From: Ciborinia camelliae
Lineage: Eukaryota; Ascomycota; Leotiomycetes; Helotiales; Sclerotiniaceae
NCBI GenBank assembly: GCA_025890175.1
Contig: JANPYM010000013.1
Coordinates: 666,892-730,891, forward strand
Direction of reading: 5' to 3'
Length of the DNA stretch: 64,000 nucleotides
A program made the translations under genes and the position numbers. Below, piece by piece: positions 22,505 to 34,507 of this stretch; the stretch's first letter is position 1; every line of letters begins with the position of its first letter. The notes beneath the pieces were generated by a model. That model saw only the letters and a list, made by a program, of their open reading frames with translations, searched no databases and was not told where the DNA came from.

Positions 22505-25500
22505 CTAAACAACCCACCGCACTAATCTGCCGGGCGTTCTTCTAATAAATGTGTTGGACGTATTCCAAACATTTTGTAGGTTCCAAGCAGAATCCACGGC
22601 GCGTTCTTTTGCACCTCGCTCCATGTTTTGCTGCGCAACCAATAATCTCTTTAATGCATTGGCAAAAATAAGAGACATTTGGTTGTCTAAAATGTATTCT
22701 CCCTTGGCCAAGTCGCGGATGGCGGTTTCCTCCCATTGTCGCAGTGCGTTTTTGAATTCTAAAAAGATCCGCGCCGCAGCGCCTCCCTCGCCCCTACGTT
22801 CGCTTGTACTCTGCACTTCAAATGGAAGCCACTTATCAACTTCGATTTGGTCTCTATCCACATCACTTTGATTTAAACTCCCACTAAATAGAGATACCAT
22901 AAAAGGAGTGACTGCGGTTGTGCGTTGCATAATCAGTTTGTGATCGGTGATAAGAGCAAGTGTATTGAAGCATAATAGTCGAGGGGGGCCTTTGACCTGC
23001 AGGACAGGCTGCTGCAGGGGGTGGTTAATGGAAGAAGGAGATACAGAGACGAATGCTTTCTCATTGGCCACGATTTGATACATAGACGTATTTCTGTCCC
23101 ATGTACCGATATGTGGGTACGAGCCGTGTACAAGAAGTGTCCTTATTAAGTCGTAATCCTTTGAGTTCTCGTTCAGTGGATCCACTCCATCCTTTGCACC
23201 GCCTCCGCTGGCGGTACGAGCATTTGCTACTAATCCAGATAGTTCAAGCGCATGCTGAATTGCTCCTACGGTTTGTTTTACTCTTTGATATTTCGGCACA
23301 CTGAGAAATTTTTGGTGTGCAAATGAGCGCATGACTCTGGGTCCATCAACTTTTTCCACATCACGAAGCGCACAGAATGAATTGAGCGTGGCAATATGAT
23401 CGCTATTCGATGCCTTTGCAAATCCCCTCATTGATGCATCAGATTGCGCTTCCATGTTTGGTGGTTTTAATTGAAGTAATTCACCGTCAAGGGCTCCCAA
23501 AATTACCATAGGTTCCAAACAACGAAAAATTATTCCGAGAATTACCATTTTGCCAAGTGCGGGTCGCAATGGCAACATTCCAAGCAATCGACCTAAAGGA
23601 GTGATCATTCCCGTATCAGTGAGTGCCCCAAGGGTTTGGAGACTTTCTATGCTTGATTGTACTGCTTGTGGCGATGGAGGCTCTGGACAGCCCGCTAAGA
23701 AATCCTCAATAGATTTCCCGTAACCCAGAACTTTAATCTCGAGACAGGTTCTCTGCAAATCAATACGAAGCATTTCTGGGCGGGCAACGGTTCTCAGGGA
23801 GTCATAGCGACGTTTTCTGCATCATGTCAACGTTGAAAGGAGAAGAGGAATTTGAAGGAGTGACCCACGAGAATAAAGCGTAATAACTACCATTCTGAAC
23901 ACGGCCAGCTCGACCAGATCTCTGTTTCACACTTGACTTACTAATCCATTTACAAGGCAGTGACGAGATTCTTAGCATTTGATGGAAATTATTTTCCCTA
24001 TGTTTTCCAGTATCCACAACATACTGAACATCGTTGATGGTGATCGAAGTCTCCGCAACGTTTGTGGCCAGAATGATTTTTCGGCAACCTGGGGGAACTG
24101 GCCTGAAGACTTCTTTATTTCCTCCAGAAATAGCAGAGTGTAATAAAAAAATTTTGAACTTTTCCTCATCATTGAAGTCTACACCGAAAAGATTTTGCGT
24201 CCTGAGAACTGTTTCGGCGGTATGGATGCTCCTTGAGCCTGGCAGGAAAATCAGTATTGCACCATCTTCTGTGGTGCTCGCTATGTGTGCAACTATAATC
24301 GCAGCTAAGTCAACAGGTACTTGGCTCTCCGCCATGTCCATTTTCATCTGATTCTGCAAACTATCGGGATAATCATCACAACTGTCCCATTCGATCACAG
24401 ATTTGACCTTCTCGTCTTTGTCATCCACCAGTAAATCATCTTGAAGATTTTTTTCACTCTCCAGGTAACCTTTGGTCGGTTTTGATTTGAGGAGGTTCCA
24501 AATGGCATGTTTTGGAGGATATTTTTCTTCAAAAGTGCCCAGTATATTCTCAAGATAATATTTTTCGACGGGGAAAGCTCGACCCTCTATATGAAGAATT
24601 GGGCAGGTGAATTCTCTTCCGGTTTCATCTGTGAAGGCGAAATATTCTTGAAACTTTTCGGCGTCCACGGTAGCGCTCATAAAGCAAACCTTTGGGGTAC
24701 TTTTCCCAGCTTCGATTCTATCTTTCACAAGGTCTTTGACCATAGTTAAAAGAAAATCGATATTTATATCTCTCTCATGTACCTCATCAATAATAAGATG
24801 TGATACATTGTCAAATAACTGATCAGGGTTGTGTATTAATTGTTGTAATATGATTCCTGTGGTACAGTATGTAATACTTCCGCGAGACGTGGGAAGTTCA
24901 CTATCAGAGGCTATATGGTAACCGACTTGATCACCTAGCACTTGACCGCGTTCTGTGGCAACACGATCTGCCACTGAAGTTGCGGCTATCCTTCGCGGCT
25001 GTGTGCAGATGATCTTACATTCTCCACCGCGTTCCGTACGGATATAGCTATCCAAAATGATCTGAGGCAATTGGGTCGTCTTTCCACTCCCAGTTTGCCC
25101 AACTAGAATCGAAAAATGATTATTGTCAACAAGACTCAACACTTTGGATGAATGCTTGTTTAAAGGAAGTTTATTCTGGCTTTGGTGTTTGCGTTCATTG
25201 TACCACTGCAAGATCGGGGAGTCAGTATTGCCTAGGAATGGAAGATTTTGGAGGAAAATGAGGAGGTAAAGTGGTATTGGGAAGCAACACGAGTGCATAT
25301 GAGGAAGCATAAAAGTACCTTCAGTAACTGACGGGAGCGTAGTCGAGAAAAGTGCTCAGAATATTTATGTGGACTTTTGCGAGAAAAGGGGAGGGGAACA
25401 TCACCCGTAGGTTCACCGGTAAGCGTAGTAGATAAACGTAGCTCTGCAGTGGCGTTCACAGTACGTTTCATTAGATCTAGACTACTCTGGTATAGTGTAA

Positions 25501-27117
25501 GCTTGATAGGAAGAGCTTTGGCTACGTATTTTCCGGTTACTGAATCCAGTTTCTCAGTATAATTTTCGAGTAGTTTTGGCCTTTCTTTGACTAGGGTTAC
25601 TGCAGCGACTAGCATAGTAAGTCTTTTAACACAGATACGACTGTTTCTGCTGATTGCCTGACCAAGTGATTCAATAGTACCAGTGTTGGCATCCATAGTA
25701 AAGGCTTGACCTGTCCAATAGTCATCAGTTTCATTTACCTTAAAGATTACTTTTTTTTTGTTGTAGTCATTGTAAAAATCGATAAAGTTTCTCGCATTCG
25801 CAGTACTTAAAATTATCGGCCCTTCTAATGGTGGAGGTGCAGCATTTGCAATGTGGTATTTCTCGGCTTCTCGTTTGAAATTCGCACACGCCTTGGCCTC
25901 CACCAAATGCAAAGAGGGGCCAGTTGCGGTTGCATGAATGCCATGTTCAGGTAAGGAAATATCGACGGTAAAACTCCTTTTTGAAGCTGTTTTTGAGGGA
26001 GTTGACTTTTTCGAGTGATTTGCAGTTAAAACAGGTCGTAAAGTGGCCGTATATCTCGGGATATATAGATATCTTGCTGCATAGTTAAAAACCTCACGTG
26101 TGACTTGACCACTATTTGCGGTTTCTTCTTGTGGTGTCACTGCTGGGCCCATTTCTGCTGTTGGTGGTGCTGGGCCCATTTCTGCTGTTGGTGGTGCTGG
26201 GTCTATTTCTGCTGTTGGTGGTGCTGGGTCTATTTCTGCTGTTGGTGGTGCTGGTGCGGTTGATATTATTTTTGACGATCCGTTTCTTGAAACTGATGCT
26301 CTTTCTGCACGCCGCTTAACAAGATCATACTTAAGTGCTCCCCGTGCCTCCTTGGAAACCGGCCCATGTGAGCTGAGGGACAAGAGAACATTCAGTAGGT
26401 GCTTTTTTTCGAGCACGAGAAACAATTGCAAAACTGCAGCACTTCGAGCCGAAAGCTAGAATTATTAGTCATTGAAAAGTTCTCATTATCCTCAAAGAAC
26501 TAGACCTACCTTCTTGGTGGACATGGCTGTGATCTTCAATGGTGGTTCACGATATTTGCTAGGGAGATTGCACGTCAGGGTGCAGCGAAGGAGGTTTTTA
26601 TCATAAAAATAACCAGGGCCGTTCGTTGCATTAATGTTCTGACGATCAAACTCAAAAAGCAGCGTTTCATCATGCTTCCAAGTACTTGCGATATCCGCCA
26701 GGGAAGACACGAAAGAGACATCACGGTACCCTGATTTACCAAAGTCAATAGCCTTAGCCAAACTTGGGCGTTCCTCGAAAATCTTTTCTGCCGCTTCCCA
26801 ATCAATTGTATCTTTCAAAAAGATAGTTGTGCGCGGAAGAGGCACCCAAGGCTCACTTAGTTGATTGGAATGGGATGAAATCTGGAATAGCCAATCGCTC
26901 ACAGTGGGAGTCTGGAGTGTCTCATCACGAAAATTATCTTGGGCAGCAAGAGCTATTGAATAATGCCTTACGGATATGCATTCCCGACTTCGAATCCACC
27001 GTGTTGATGCATTGCGACGGTATAGTAGATTGAGTAGCCGACCGTTAAGAGTCTGATAAACGTCAGGTAATCGAGCATCAGATGTGAATAAAAAATTATA
27101 CAAACCAGTTTCCTCAT
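22505..27117 (-). CDS. DExH-box ATP-dependent RNA helicase, probable mitochondrial
   Basis: Five exons (27117-27106, 27052-26510, 26455-25319, 25205-23869, 23816-22505; introns 52-113 nt) join in phase to 1446 aa. The N-terminus after splicing (MRKL + TLNGRLLNLLYRRNAS...) is Arg-rich with almost no acidic residues for ~25 aa, like a mitochondrial presequence. Helicase motifs: I GQTGSGKTT (about 600-608), Ia TQPRRIAA, II DEVH (about 704-707), III MSATVDAEKF, V TNVAETSITI, VI QRSGRAGR. HA2/winged-helix and OB-fold regions follow (RCLEPMVILGAL; ITDHKLIMQRTTAVTPFMVSLFSG). Long N-terminal extensions of this kind mark the DHX30/36/57-like group, which unwinds RNA or G-quadruplexes. A Pro/Ala/Glu repeat lies at ~253-290. 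The exact orthologue is uncertain. Confidence 0.9.
26141..26248 (-). repeat. 27-bp in-frame tandem repeat in the helicase gene
   Basis: Four head-to-tail 27-bp units, two carrying GGGCCC and two GGGTCT, encode a nine-residue repeat of PAPPTAE(I/M)(D/G) type. The unit is a multiple of three, so copy number can change without breaking the frame. It lies in the disordered linker before the helicase core. Confidence 0.95.
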
Positions 27118-27552
27118 TATTTGTAAATTAAATGGGGTGATGACTTTGAGGCTACTTCATGACAGTGAGTGAAAGGTATCAAGAGGTTTGTGTTTGATCA
27201 AACCAAACGTATATAGGTGAGGGGGTGGTGAGGCTGGTGAGAGTTATTTTTCTTCTCGAGTCTGATGTTCACCAAGATGAAGGCGGTGTATCGGCAGAAA
27301 ATACTTGAAATATCATGTGATTAATCTTACATAACCTTTGGTAGGTAACCACCTCAAAAAGGAGAAGATTCCTCCGCTAACCTACCTAACTAGGTACCTA
27401 GTAGGTATCGAATCCGAGGTGGTCTTTATATTATATCTACTAGGCAGTTATATAAATATAAGCGTTCTCCCAGTCCTGTCATATTATCTTGTTTAACAAA
27501 TCTTTTATTCTCCATCGATAAATCACAATTCCCAACTGTCCCACCGCAGAGC
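27118..27552. other. Divergent promoter region
   Basis: Lies between the minus-strand helicase and the plus-strand gene remnant at 27553. Contains CCTACCTAACTAGGTACCTAGTAGGT-like palindromes around 27380-27405. No ORF of note. Confidence 0.5.
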
Positions 27553-28492
27553 ATGTCTTATCAAATGCAAATTCTCCGCGGTATCGTCTTGCACGGTGAG
27601 CTCGAGAAGATTGGAATATATGACCAGCAGGAAATAGTAACACTGATAACAAAATATTACGACATTCTCGCCAAAATGCATTACTTCCCCTCTTTTTGCA
27701 TCAAATACGCTCCCCACAATCCCCCCATTGATGTGGATCTCGTCAAAGGCTATGGTCTCGAGTCACAAGTTATTGAGCTTCTTCAAGCACTCCCATATGT
27801 TGAAGGCTATAGCAATGAAGACAAGTTATTCTCGGTGTGAGTTTTGCCGATATGAGAGATCCGAAGGTGTTCAGGCAAAGTCAAGATCCGGGATATTGTT
27901 CTCTTAATGGATTTGATGATGAGTATGAAGAATACGCGAGGCCGTGGAAACTTTGTGTTAATGAGTGTGGAAGGTATGGGACGATGATGTTATTTCCTGC
28001 CCGACAATTCCCATCTTTCTCACCCCAAATATCTTTCGCTATTTTGCCTCTCAATCAGCAGCCAGCTCAAACACCTAAATCCATCCCTCCACACCGAAAG
28101 TTTCTGTCTAGTTGCCCTTCAACCAACTTATACTAACCAAGCACCAGGTCATATAATAATGGCAGACCAAGAATCCGGTGGTTGCCAAGATCCTGGCCTC
28201 GTCGGCTTTTCCTGCCGTCCCGAAGGTCCTAACCGCCAAAGAAATCTTCGAAGACTGCACTGGCCGCCTTATAAAGCTCCAATGGATTCCAAGTTCCGGG
28301 GACAGGAGAATGATATGGGAATGGGATGAAGAGGTAATTTCCTTTTTTAGTGTTGACAAACCTTTTTTTAAAGTTCATTCATTGATTGTATGAGAATAGT
28401 ACGAAGACTTAAAATTCCTATTCAGCACCTATAGCTGGCCAAACGACTTTAACTCCACCGGCTTCGATTTTGCCTACACGTGCTGGCGCTAG
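27553..28492 (+). pseudogene. Decayed gene of unknown fungal family
   Basis: Protein-like sequence runs through at least three frames. From ATG 27553 the frame reads to DKLFSV and stops at 27838-27840. The neighbouring frame then continues as SFADMRDPKVFRQS and on to NECGRYG, and a 2-bp GT duplication (GGTGTGAG) would explain the break. After an intron-like stretch ending in TACTAACC...CACCAG, GHIIMADQ must shift frame by one base to reach NPVVAKILASSAFPAVPKV. A clean last intron (28335-28399) joins WEWDEE to YEDLKFLFSTYSWPNDF, ending at TAG 28490-28492. The APHNPPIDVDL and YGLESQVIELLQ blocks resemble a large, poorly characterised family in Pezizomycotina. Two or more indels argue for a pseudogene. 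Confidence 0.6.
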
Positions 28493-28723
28493 TTTTCAGC
28501 CGTGAAACAGTTCGCCTTTGACTTTGCCTCTAGAATAATAACCGCCACACACTCCGTAGCCCTTGCCCCGAATACTTAGCCCTTCATACCCGCCGTCAGC
28601 GCAAAGTATTGTCCAATATGAATTGCCCCAAAGGGTCCGATGAAATTGAACATCACATGGTAGACATCATGCTACGATCACCACCTTTGAGAATATTGAA
28701 CCAAGCAACCGGCGTGTTAATTA

Positions 28724-28967
28724 GAAGAGGCTATTGCTAAACATGGGGGCTGGGAGGGGGAGAGGGGAGATGGTTAAGGCGTGGAAGAAACATTTTGAGG
28801 AGGAAATTAAGAGGGAAGAGGGGAATTTGAAGTGGTGGAAGCGAGAGGGGAAGAAGTATATAAATCAGGATGAAATTGAGGTGGAGGAGAAGATAAGGGA
28901 TTTTAAAGATATACTGGTGAATCTGGAGGGACAGACGATGATGGAGGAGGCTATTAGACCGTTATAG
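28724..28967 (+). pseudogene. C-terminal fragment of another unknown gene
   Basis: EEAIAKHGGWEGE is read in one frame, then a one-base shift near 28757-28770 leads into MVKAWKKHFEEEIKR and a highly charged, coiled-coil-like tail to the stop at 28967. No start or upstream exon can be joined. It may be the remains of a paralogue of the neighbouring genes. Function unknown. Confidence 0.4.
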
Positions 28968-29335
28968 ATTTGGAGTGGTGGTTTTGAGAATATACCGAGC
29001 TTTTAGTTGAGTGGTGAGAATACACATAATGGGATAGATAATCTAATAAATGTTCTTTGAGCTTTCTAATCTGAAGTACGTACTATCTAGGTATTTTATA
29101 GTAGTTTCTTATTCCTTAAATTCAGTTTTTTTAAATTCACGACAATCCACCCAAAGAACTACTATATTCACTGAAACAACAGTCAATACAGCAAAGATAG
29201 ATTGCTCAAACCTCAACCCTCATAAACAAGAAAATTCCCAAGCGCACAACTTCAAAAATCATAAGATTTAGCAACGTACTCAGCGGTTTTCCCCACCCAC
29301 CATTATCTCACAATTCCATCCAAGATATCGCCGCC
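28968..29335. other. Intergenic region
   Basis: AT-rich, no gene. Probably contains the promoter of the gene starting at 29336. Confidence 0.5.
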
Positions 29336-30309
29336 ATGTCTCTAGCGTATTTTATGGACATACCCCTGGATGAATTCGTCACCAAAGTAACTCTTCCTAT
29401 ATCCCACATCAGTACCTACCTAATACTAACATCTTTCCAGTTCGACGGTACTAAATACTACAATTTTGGCGGTTTGTTTCATACCCACTAATACCGACCA
29501 GTTTCCACAGCTAACCCATTCCAAGACGATGGTCACTACTACTACTTAAGCCCTGACGGAACCCAGCTCTATGCATATGGATCGTGGAAGTTGCGCATAG
29601 ATAGTATTGGACGCAGGTGCTGGATTCCGGAGCAAAGAGAGTTTGCGTATCAGCCCGATGAGATGTCTTCGCGTTTCATTTTTAACCGGACGCATGACTT
29701 GATCTACCAGGAGACTCGAGAGGGCTTGCGCGCGACAATGGCGCTTCTAGCCTTGGGAACTTGATAGCAAATTACACCAGAAGGGGCGTGGAGTTTGATT
29801 TGCATAGAATGGAGGGTCAAGTCGTCAATAGTGTTCAAGAACGGCAATACTATCATGGGATAAGAGTTGATATGGAGGATAGATTGGAATACCTGGCGTG
29901 GAAAACAGGTGCTGGATACAAACAGTGGTTGCAGATGGATTGCCGGCGTTTAGAAAATGAAGGCTCGTATTCGGAATACAATATCTGGGTAGATAAGGAA
30001 TTGGAGAGGGTGGAGAGGGATATGGCTCTGGATATTATTAAGGAGGAGAGTATCAAAGAGGAAAACGTCAAGCAGGAGTTCATCAAAGAGGAAGTTATCA
30101 AGGAGGAGAATATCAAGGAGGAGAATATCAAGGAGGAGAATATCAAGGAGGAGAATATCAAGGAGGAGAATATCAAGGAGGAGAATATCAAGGAGGAGAA
30201 TATCAAGGAGGAGAATATCAAGGAGGAGAATATCAAGGAGGAGAATATCAAGGAGGAGTTCGTTAACAAAGAGTTCATTGAAGAGGTATTCATCAAGTCG
30301 GAAACTTGA
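29336..30309 (+). pseudogene. Unknown gene with NIKEE repeat tail, probably frameshifted
   Basis: ATG 29336 has a good context (CCGCCATG). Exons 29336-29386, 29441-29471 and 29511 onward join in phase as MSLAYFMDIPLDEFVTK + FDGTKYYNFGG + ANPFQDDGHYYYLSPDG. The first intron has a TACTAAC branch site; the second is only 39 nt. This frame ends at TGA 29762-29764. A second frame, one base off, is open from before 29722 (GLARDNGASSLGNLIANYTRRGVEF) to the stop at 30309 and ends in a charged pentapeptide repeat. The simplest reading is one gene with a single-base shift around 29715-29730; otherwise a shorter protein ends at 29764. Function not recognised. Confidence 0.5.
30106..30255 (+). repeat. 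Perfect 15-bp tandem array, ten units
   Basis: Ten identical copies of GAGAATATCAAGGAG, preceded and followed by diverged units. In the open frame they encode the pentapeptide NIKEE (Lys/Glu-rich, probably helical or disordered). Perfect identity between units implies very recent expansion. Confidence 0.97.
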
Positions 30310-31388
30310 TTGGAGAACCTAGGCTTAAGAAACTCTAATGCACCGCGGATTTTGGGGTCATCTTTGACTCAAAACCCAGTACCAGATTCGGGGGGTTTTC
30401 CAGTAATGTCCCTCAAAAATTACATTTAAGCAATAATAGAACAACGCAAAGAGCGAAGATAAAATAAGATGTTCATTCAAATTGCCCATACACGATTTTT
30501 TGTTTTTGCTGGAAGTGACGAGGCAAGGTGAGATGAGGCGAGGAGTTATTGCTAGTGCGAGGCAATGTCAGACAGCATCTCATTTCACTTGATTTCACCC
30601 CTCCCCTCAATTCCCATTCCTCAAACCCTCACTTCCCTCCAAGACCCATCGCCCAAAAGCAAAAAAGTAGTCCCTAACCGACTATTGCAAAATTACATTG
30701 ATTAAAATCCTCGTTCCTCGCTCGTATACATACAGGACCCACATTGTATAATATAACCACCAACTACTTTTCAATTTCCATCTCTTAAACACACTTTATC
30801 CTGACCAACTATCTGACTAATTGATGTAAGTTCGGAGTTCTTTTGTGAATGTTGTGGTTGTTTGGATAAATATGGTGGGCGCGGGTAGTCAGGCGATCTA
30901 TTTGTTGAGGCGCAATTTGAATGAAGGGAATGAGCAAGCAAGAAAGCGGGAAGACAGGAAAGTTGACGCCGTGTGGAGGTAGCGATAAAATGAAAAGGTA
31001 TGCTATCGATGTGAGTCACTTGTGTCTCTCTACTCGTTCATGGATATATATCTAGTTTGCTCGAACCCGATTCTTACAAGCTAGCCATTCTTCTGGCAAT
31101 ATTCATGAGAATGCCTGATGGTGGAACTGAGGGTTTGGATTTTCAATTTGGCATGACCTTAGACTGCCCAGCGGTCAGTCAAGTTTTGTAGTTGCAATTT
31201 GAAAGTATTCTCATATCTGATGATTGAGAAGGCGAGTAAAATAGACAATATATTCTAATTAAAAAAAGATAAAAAAGATGGTATTGATTGGGATGAATCA
31301 TGATGATGAGATGAAATCGTTCCGATTAGATCTAACAGCTCATTTATACTATATCTCATCTACTAAATGACAACCCCATCAACACCCG
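30310..31388. other. Intergenic region
   Basis: No gene that I can support. Region just before 31389 is the probable 3' untranslated part of the minus-strand oxidase. Confidence 0.5.
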
Positions 31389-32901
31389 TCAATAATGCCC
31401 CTTCTCATCATCAATCTGAACTGTATCCAAAATTCTTGCATTCTCCACCCTTTCCGCATACAAAAAATACCTGCTCGGCAAATCAACACTCTCCACTCCC
31501 TCCCCCATCATCAAACCCACCACTGCTTTAGCACTCAACCTCGCAGTCGGCATCCCATGTCCCGTAAATCCCGCACAAATATATAACCCATCACCTCCTC
31601 CTAATTCTTCACCTACATTACCTACCCAAGGCGAATTATCCCTACTAAACCCCATTATCCCACTCCATTCATACGTCGCCTTGAGCTCTTCTCTATTATT
31701 GTGTAGATTAAGTGCGCGGGGTAGTTCTTGACGGAGATAATCTGCTGCAGGCGGATCGATGGATGAATCGTCGAAGACACCAACGCCAGCTTGTTTGGCA
31801 AATTGGCGCCCTCCGCCAAACATAAGCTCACCCCCGGATTCTTTTTGTGAAGAGGATGAAGTGGAGGAAAAAGGTCGTTGTACAAGATAATCATCTCGAT
31901 TTATGTTTTGACCCGCATGACCCATGATACTGTAAGAGTATGCTAGGTATTTATTTGAGGAGTCAGTGGCTGAGGACATGGAGGATGGAGGAAGAAGTGA
32001 AGACATTTCGCCACGGACGGGAACAATGAGATCAGCGAATGAGGGAAGGAGATAGGACGTGTAAGCGTTTGTTGTGAGAAGGACTTTGGGGGCCGAGAGT
32101 TGTCCGCGGGGAGTGTGAATAATCCATTCCGAGGAGGATTTTTGGAGTCGGGTTACAGGTGTTGAGGTTTGGAGGTTAAATTTTGGGGAAGTTGAGGATT
32201 TGTTCTTGGAAAGTAGATCTTCCAATATCCAAGATACCAGCTTATATGGCCAAAGCGAAGCAGCTTTTGAGGTTGTGATTGCACCGGCTGCGGTGGGGAT
32301 TCGAAGGTCGGATAAGGAGGGGTTAGTAGAATCTTTGGTGATGATAGTTACTAGATCACCCAACTTTGGACTCAGAGCCTTGAGTGCTTCCGTCGCTTCG
32401 AGAGCTTTCTCGAACTGATCTTCACACATATAAGAGTGACAACTGGATAATGATCTCCAATCACATTGGATATCATTCACTTCTACAAAAGACTTGATAT
32501 CCTCATAGTTCCTTACTTCAAAAGCCCCGACTTCGGGAGTTGAAAAGTATACTAGTGGTTGGCAATGTCCCCCGTTCTGAATTCATAGAACTTTGTTAGC
32601 TGTTCAACAGTATACTTTCATGACCAGGTCTACTAACTCTACCGGTTGCTCCCCAACATGCTTCCCTCGCCTCCAACATCACCACATTTAGATCTTTCCC
32701 CTCCCCGTGTTCTTTCAACCAATGCGCCGCCGAAGTCCCCGCAATCCCACTTCCAATGATGACAACGTCTGCCTTGGAAGGAAGTTGCTTGGAGGTTCTA
32801 TGACCCAGCAAAGTCTTCGAAGGTTCACTATGCCAAAAGGATTTGGTAGAATCCGGAGTTGGCAGTCCTGCTTGACCAAGATTCTCATCTGTAGCCGTCA
32901 T
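31389..32901 (-). CDS. FAD-dependent oxidoreductase (DAO family, amine-oxidase-like)
   Basis: Two exons (32901-32638 and 32576-31389), joined across a 61-nt intron with donor GTTAGT, give 483 aa. The junction produces GATGRNGGHCQP, a diagnostic block of this family. A Rossmann dinucleotide fold is at residues 45-60 (DVVIIGSGIAGTSAAHW). The C-terminal FAD-contact motif is GLYICAGFTGHGMPTA, followed by AKAVVGLM. No signal peptide or membrane helix, so likely cytosolic. The DAO family (PF01266) oxidises amines or amino acids, using FAD and oxygen; the nearest known types are OrdL/gamma-glutamylputrescine oxidase-like. Substrate cannot be told from the sequence. Confidence 0.9.
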
Positions 32902-34261
32902 GATGACAAGATATGAAATCTAGTATGTAGGACGAGGTTGGAAAGAACAAGAGTGACAAAAGATAACCACAAAAAGATAAGCAGGCCCTCCCCATGCCCC
33001 ACCATCACGTGCATGTCACTATCTCCCCCACTTCCTAAATAAGGGGTTTAAGGTTGGACTTTCCCATTGCAGTTAGATTGCAATATGGAATATCGTGAGT
33101 ATCTAGTATCTTCACGGGCAATACAATCAATCATCCTGTCGTAATTGAGAATACAAAACTCGAAACATTCCTCCATAATATCCGCAATTTCCTCCAAAAA
33201 AGCAAACAAACCCGAAAACCCGCATCCCCTCTCAACCTTCCTTCCTTCCGAACCGACTCGGCTCGGTACGCATGCAGTCTCTTTCGGTTGCTTCTGCTAG
33301 CGTACATATTTATTTCAAGCCATTACCAGGAAAAATCAAGCCACTATCAGAAAAAGTATATCGTAATTAGATTATGGAATCTAGATCTTCTTTTAGAATC
33401 GGATGCAGCTCCGGGAGTGATGTTCGTATTCCTTGCTTCCCCGGATTTGCATATGGTGAGTTGTGGGGGTGAGACCTCGGGGAGGTTTGTTGAGGGGGAG
33501 GGTTGGGGTAGATGAACGGGAGTATAATTTTGTAGAACAAAGCTCACCATCAAAATACACCATTTATAACACAATCCAAGAGCAAGATACCTCATCTGCG
33601 AGAAAAAAAATCATAGCTTTCATTCATAACCTACCTAAAAGGAACCTCTATAAAATATACAACCCACCTATTCCAATCCAACAATCACATTCCGTTCCAT
33701 TCCATTCCATTCCCTCCCCTCCCCTCCCCTTACTCCCCCAATAATACAAACGCCCATGCCAGCAGCGCAGCGCGAAAATAAACCCAAAGCAGCAAAGCAG
33801 CAAAGCTCAAAAACAAAACGTCATATCCCTGCCAATGTATCCAAGGAATGAATTAAATAAATTATAACCTCCCATTTTTGTAACTCCTAATGAAAGTCCC
33901 AATCCACGCGCGAGCGATGTCCCATCCATTGTTCTGTAGCTGTTGCTGTGCTTTTGCGGAGATGGAGGTGGAGTGTAGAGTGTCGTAGGATGAAGTGTCT
34001 CCATTTGATGAACGAACTAGCATATGACGAGCCATCCTTTCCTGCCATGAATGAATAGAAAGAAACCATTGTTTGTTGTATGATGATGAGACCAAAGTTG
34101 GAATTTCGAAACGTGACGAAATGAAAATGCCGTGGGAAATCACGAATGTTGAAGATACATAGAATTTATGTATCCTCATCCTCACATGATTACATGCGCG
34201 CTAATGTACACTCCTCTCATGCAACTTTCCCCCAGTATGTGTGCTCATGAAGAAAGAAGAA
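32902..34261. other. Intergenic region
   Basis: Contains a CATTC/CCCCT microsatellite (about 33690-33730). No gene seen. The part near 34000-34260 may be the 3' untranslated region of the small ORF that follows. Confidence 0.45.
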
Positions 34262-34507
34262 TCATCTTCGACAAGCGGTACTCCAGCTCTCGGCAGGAAA
34301 GTTGATTGGAGAGGGCGGTGGGGGAGCAGGTGGAGCGTACTCATTCTCGTGGAAGGTGTATGGGGTTTTGTTTTTGGGCTTGTTGGATTTGACGGTGTCA
34401 AGATAGAGACTGACATCTTCGCCAAAGGTGGAGGAGGTAAGAAGTGGAGATAGACGGCGACGAGGAACGGGTACGGCCATTGTGGTAGTTGATGATTGAG
34501 AAGGCAT
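34262..34507 (-). CDS. Hypothetical small protein
   Basis: ATG 34507 in a good context (AACATGCC) opens 81 codons: a Ser/Thr-rich start, a short basic stretch (PRRRLSPLL), GEDVSLYLDTVKSNKPKNK, then YAPPAPPPPSP. No signal peptide or membrane helix. The frame is open further upstream to 34714, but the codons between lack good start context. I do not recognise a family. It may be a real short gene or chance. Confidence 0.4.
   Translation of the reverse strand: MPSQSSTTTMAVPVPRRRLSPLLTSSTFGEDVSLYLDTVKSNKPKNKTPYTFHENEYAPPAPPPPSPINFPAESWSTACRR

Noticed and set aside
26116..26319. Plus-strand repetitive hydrophobic ORF (LLLVVLG repeats)
   Set aside because: Shadow of the 27-bp repeat in the helicase gene; looks like a membrane protein only by frame accident.
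28500..28690. Minus-strand membrane-protein-like fragment (GAIHIGQYFALTAGMKG)
   Set aside because: Contains stops, is short, and I could not assign it to a family with any certainty. Could be an old transporter fragment.
29853..30296. 147-codon minus-strand ORF of repeated LIFSS
   Set aside because: A shadow of the 15-bp repeat array. A 15-bp repeat without stops keeps other frames open too.
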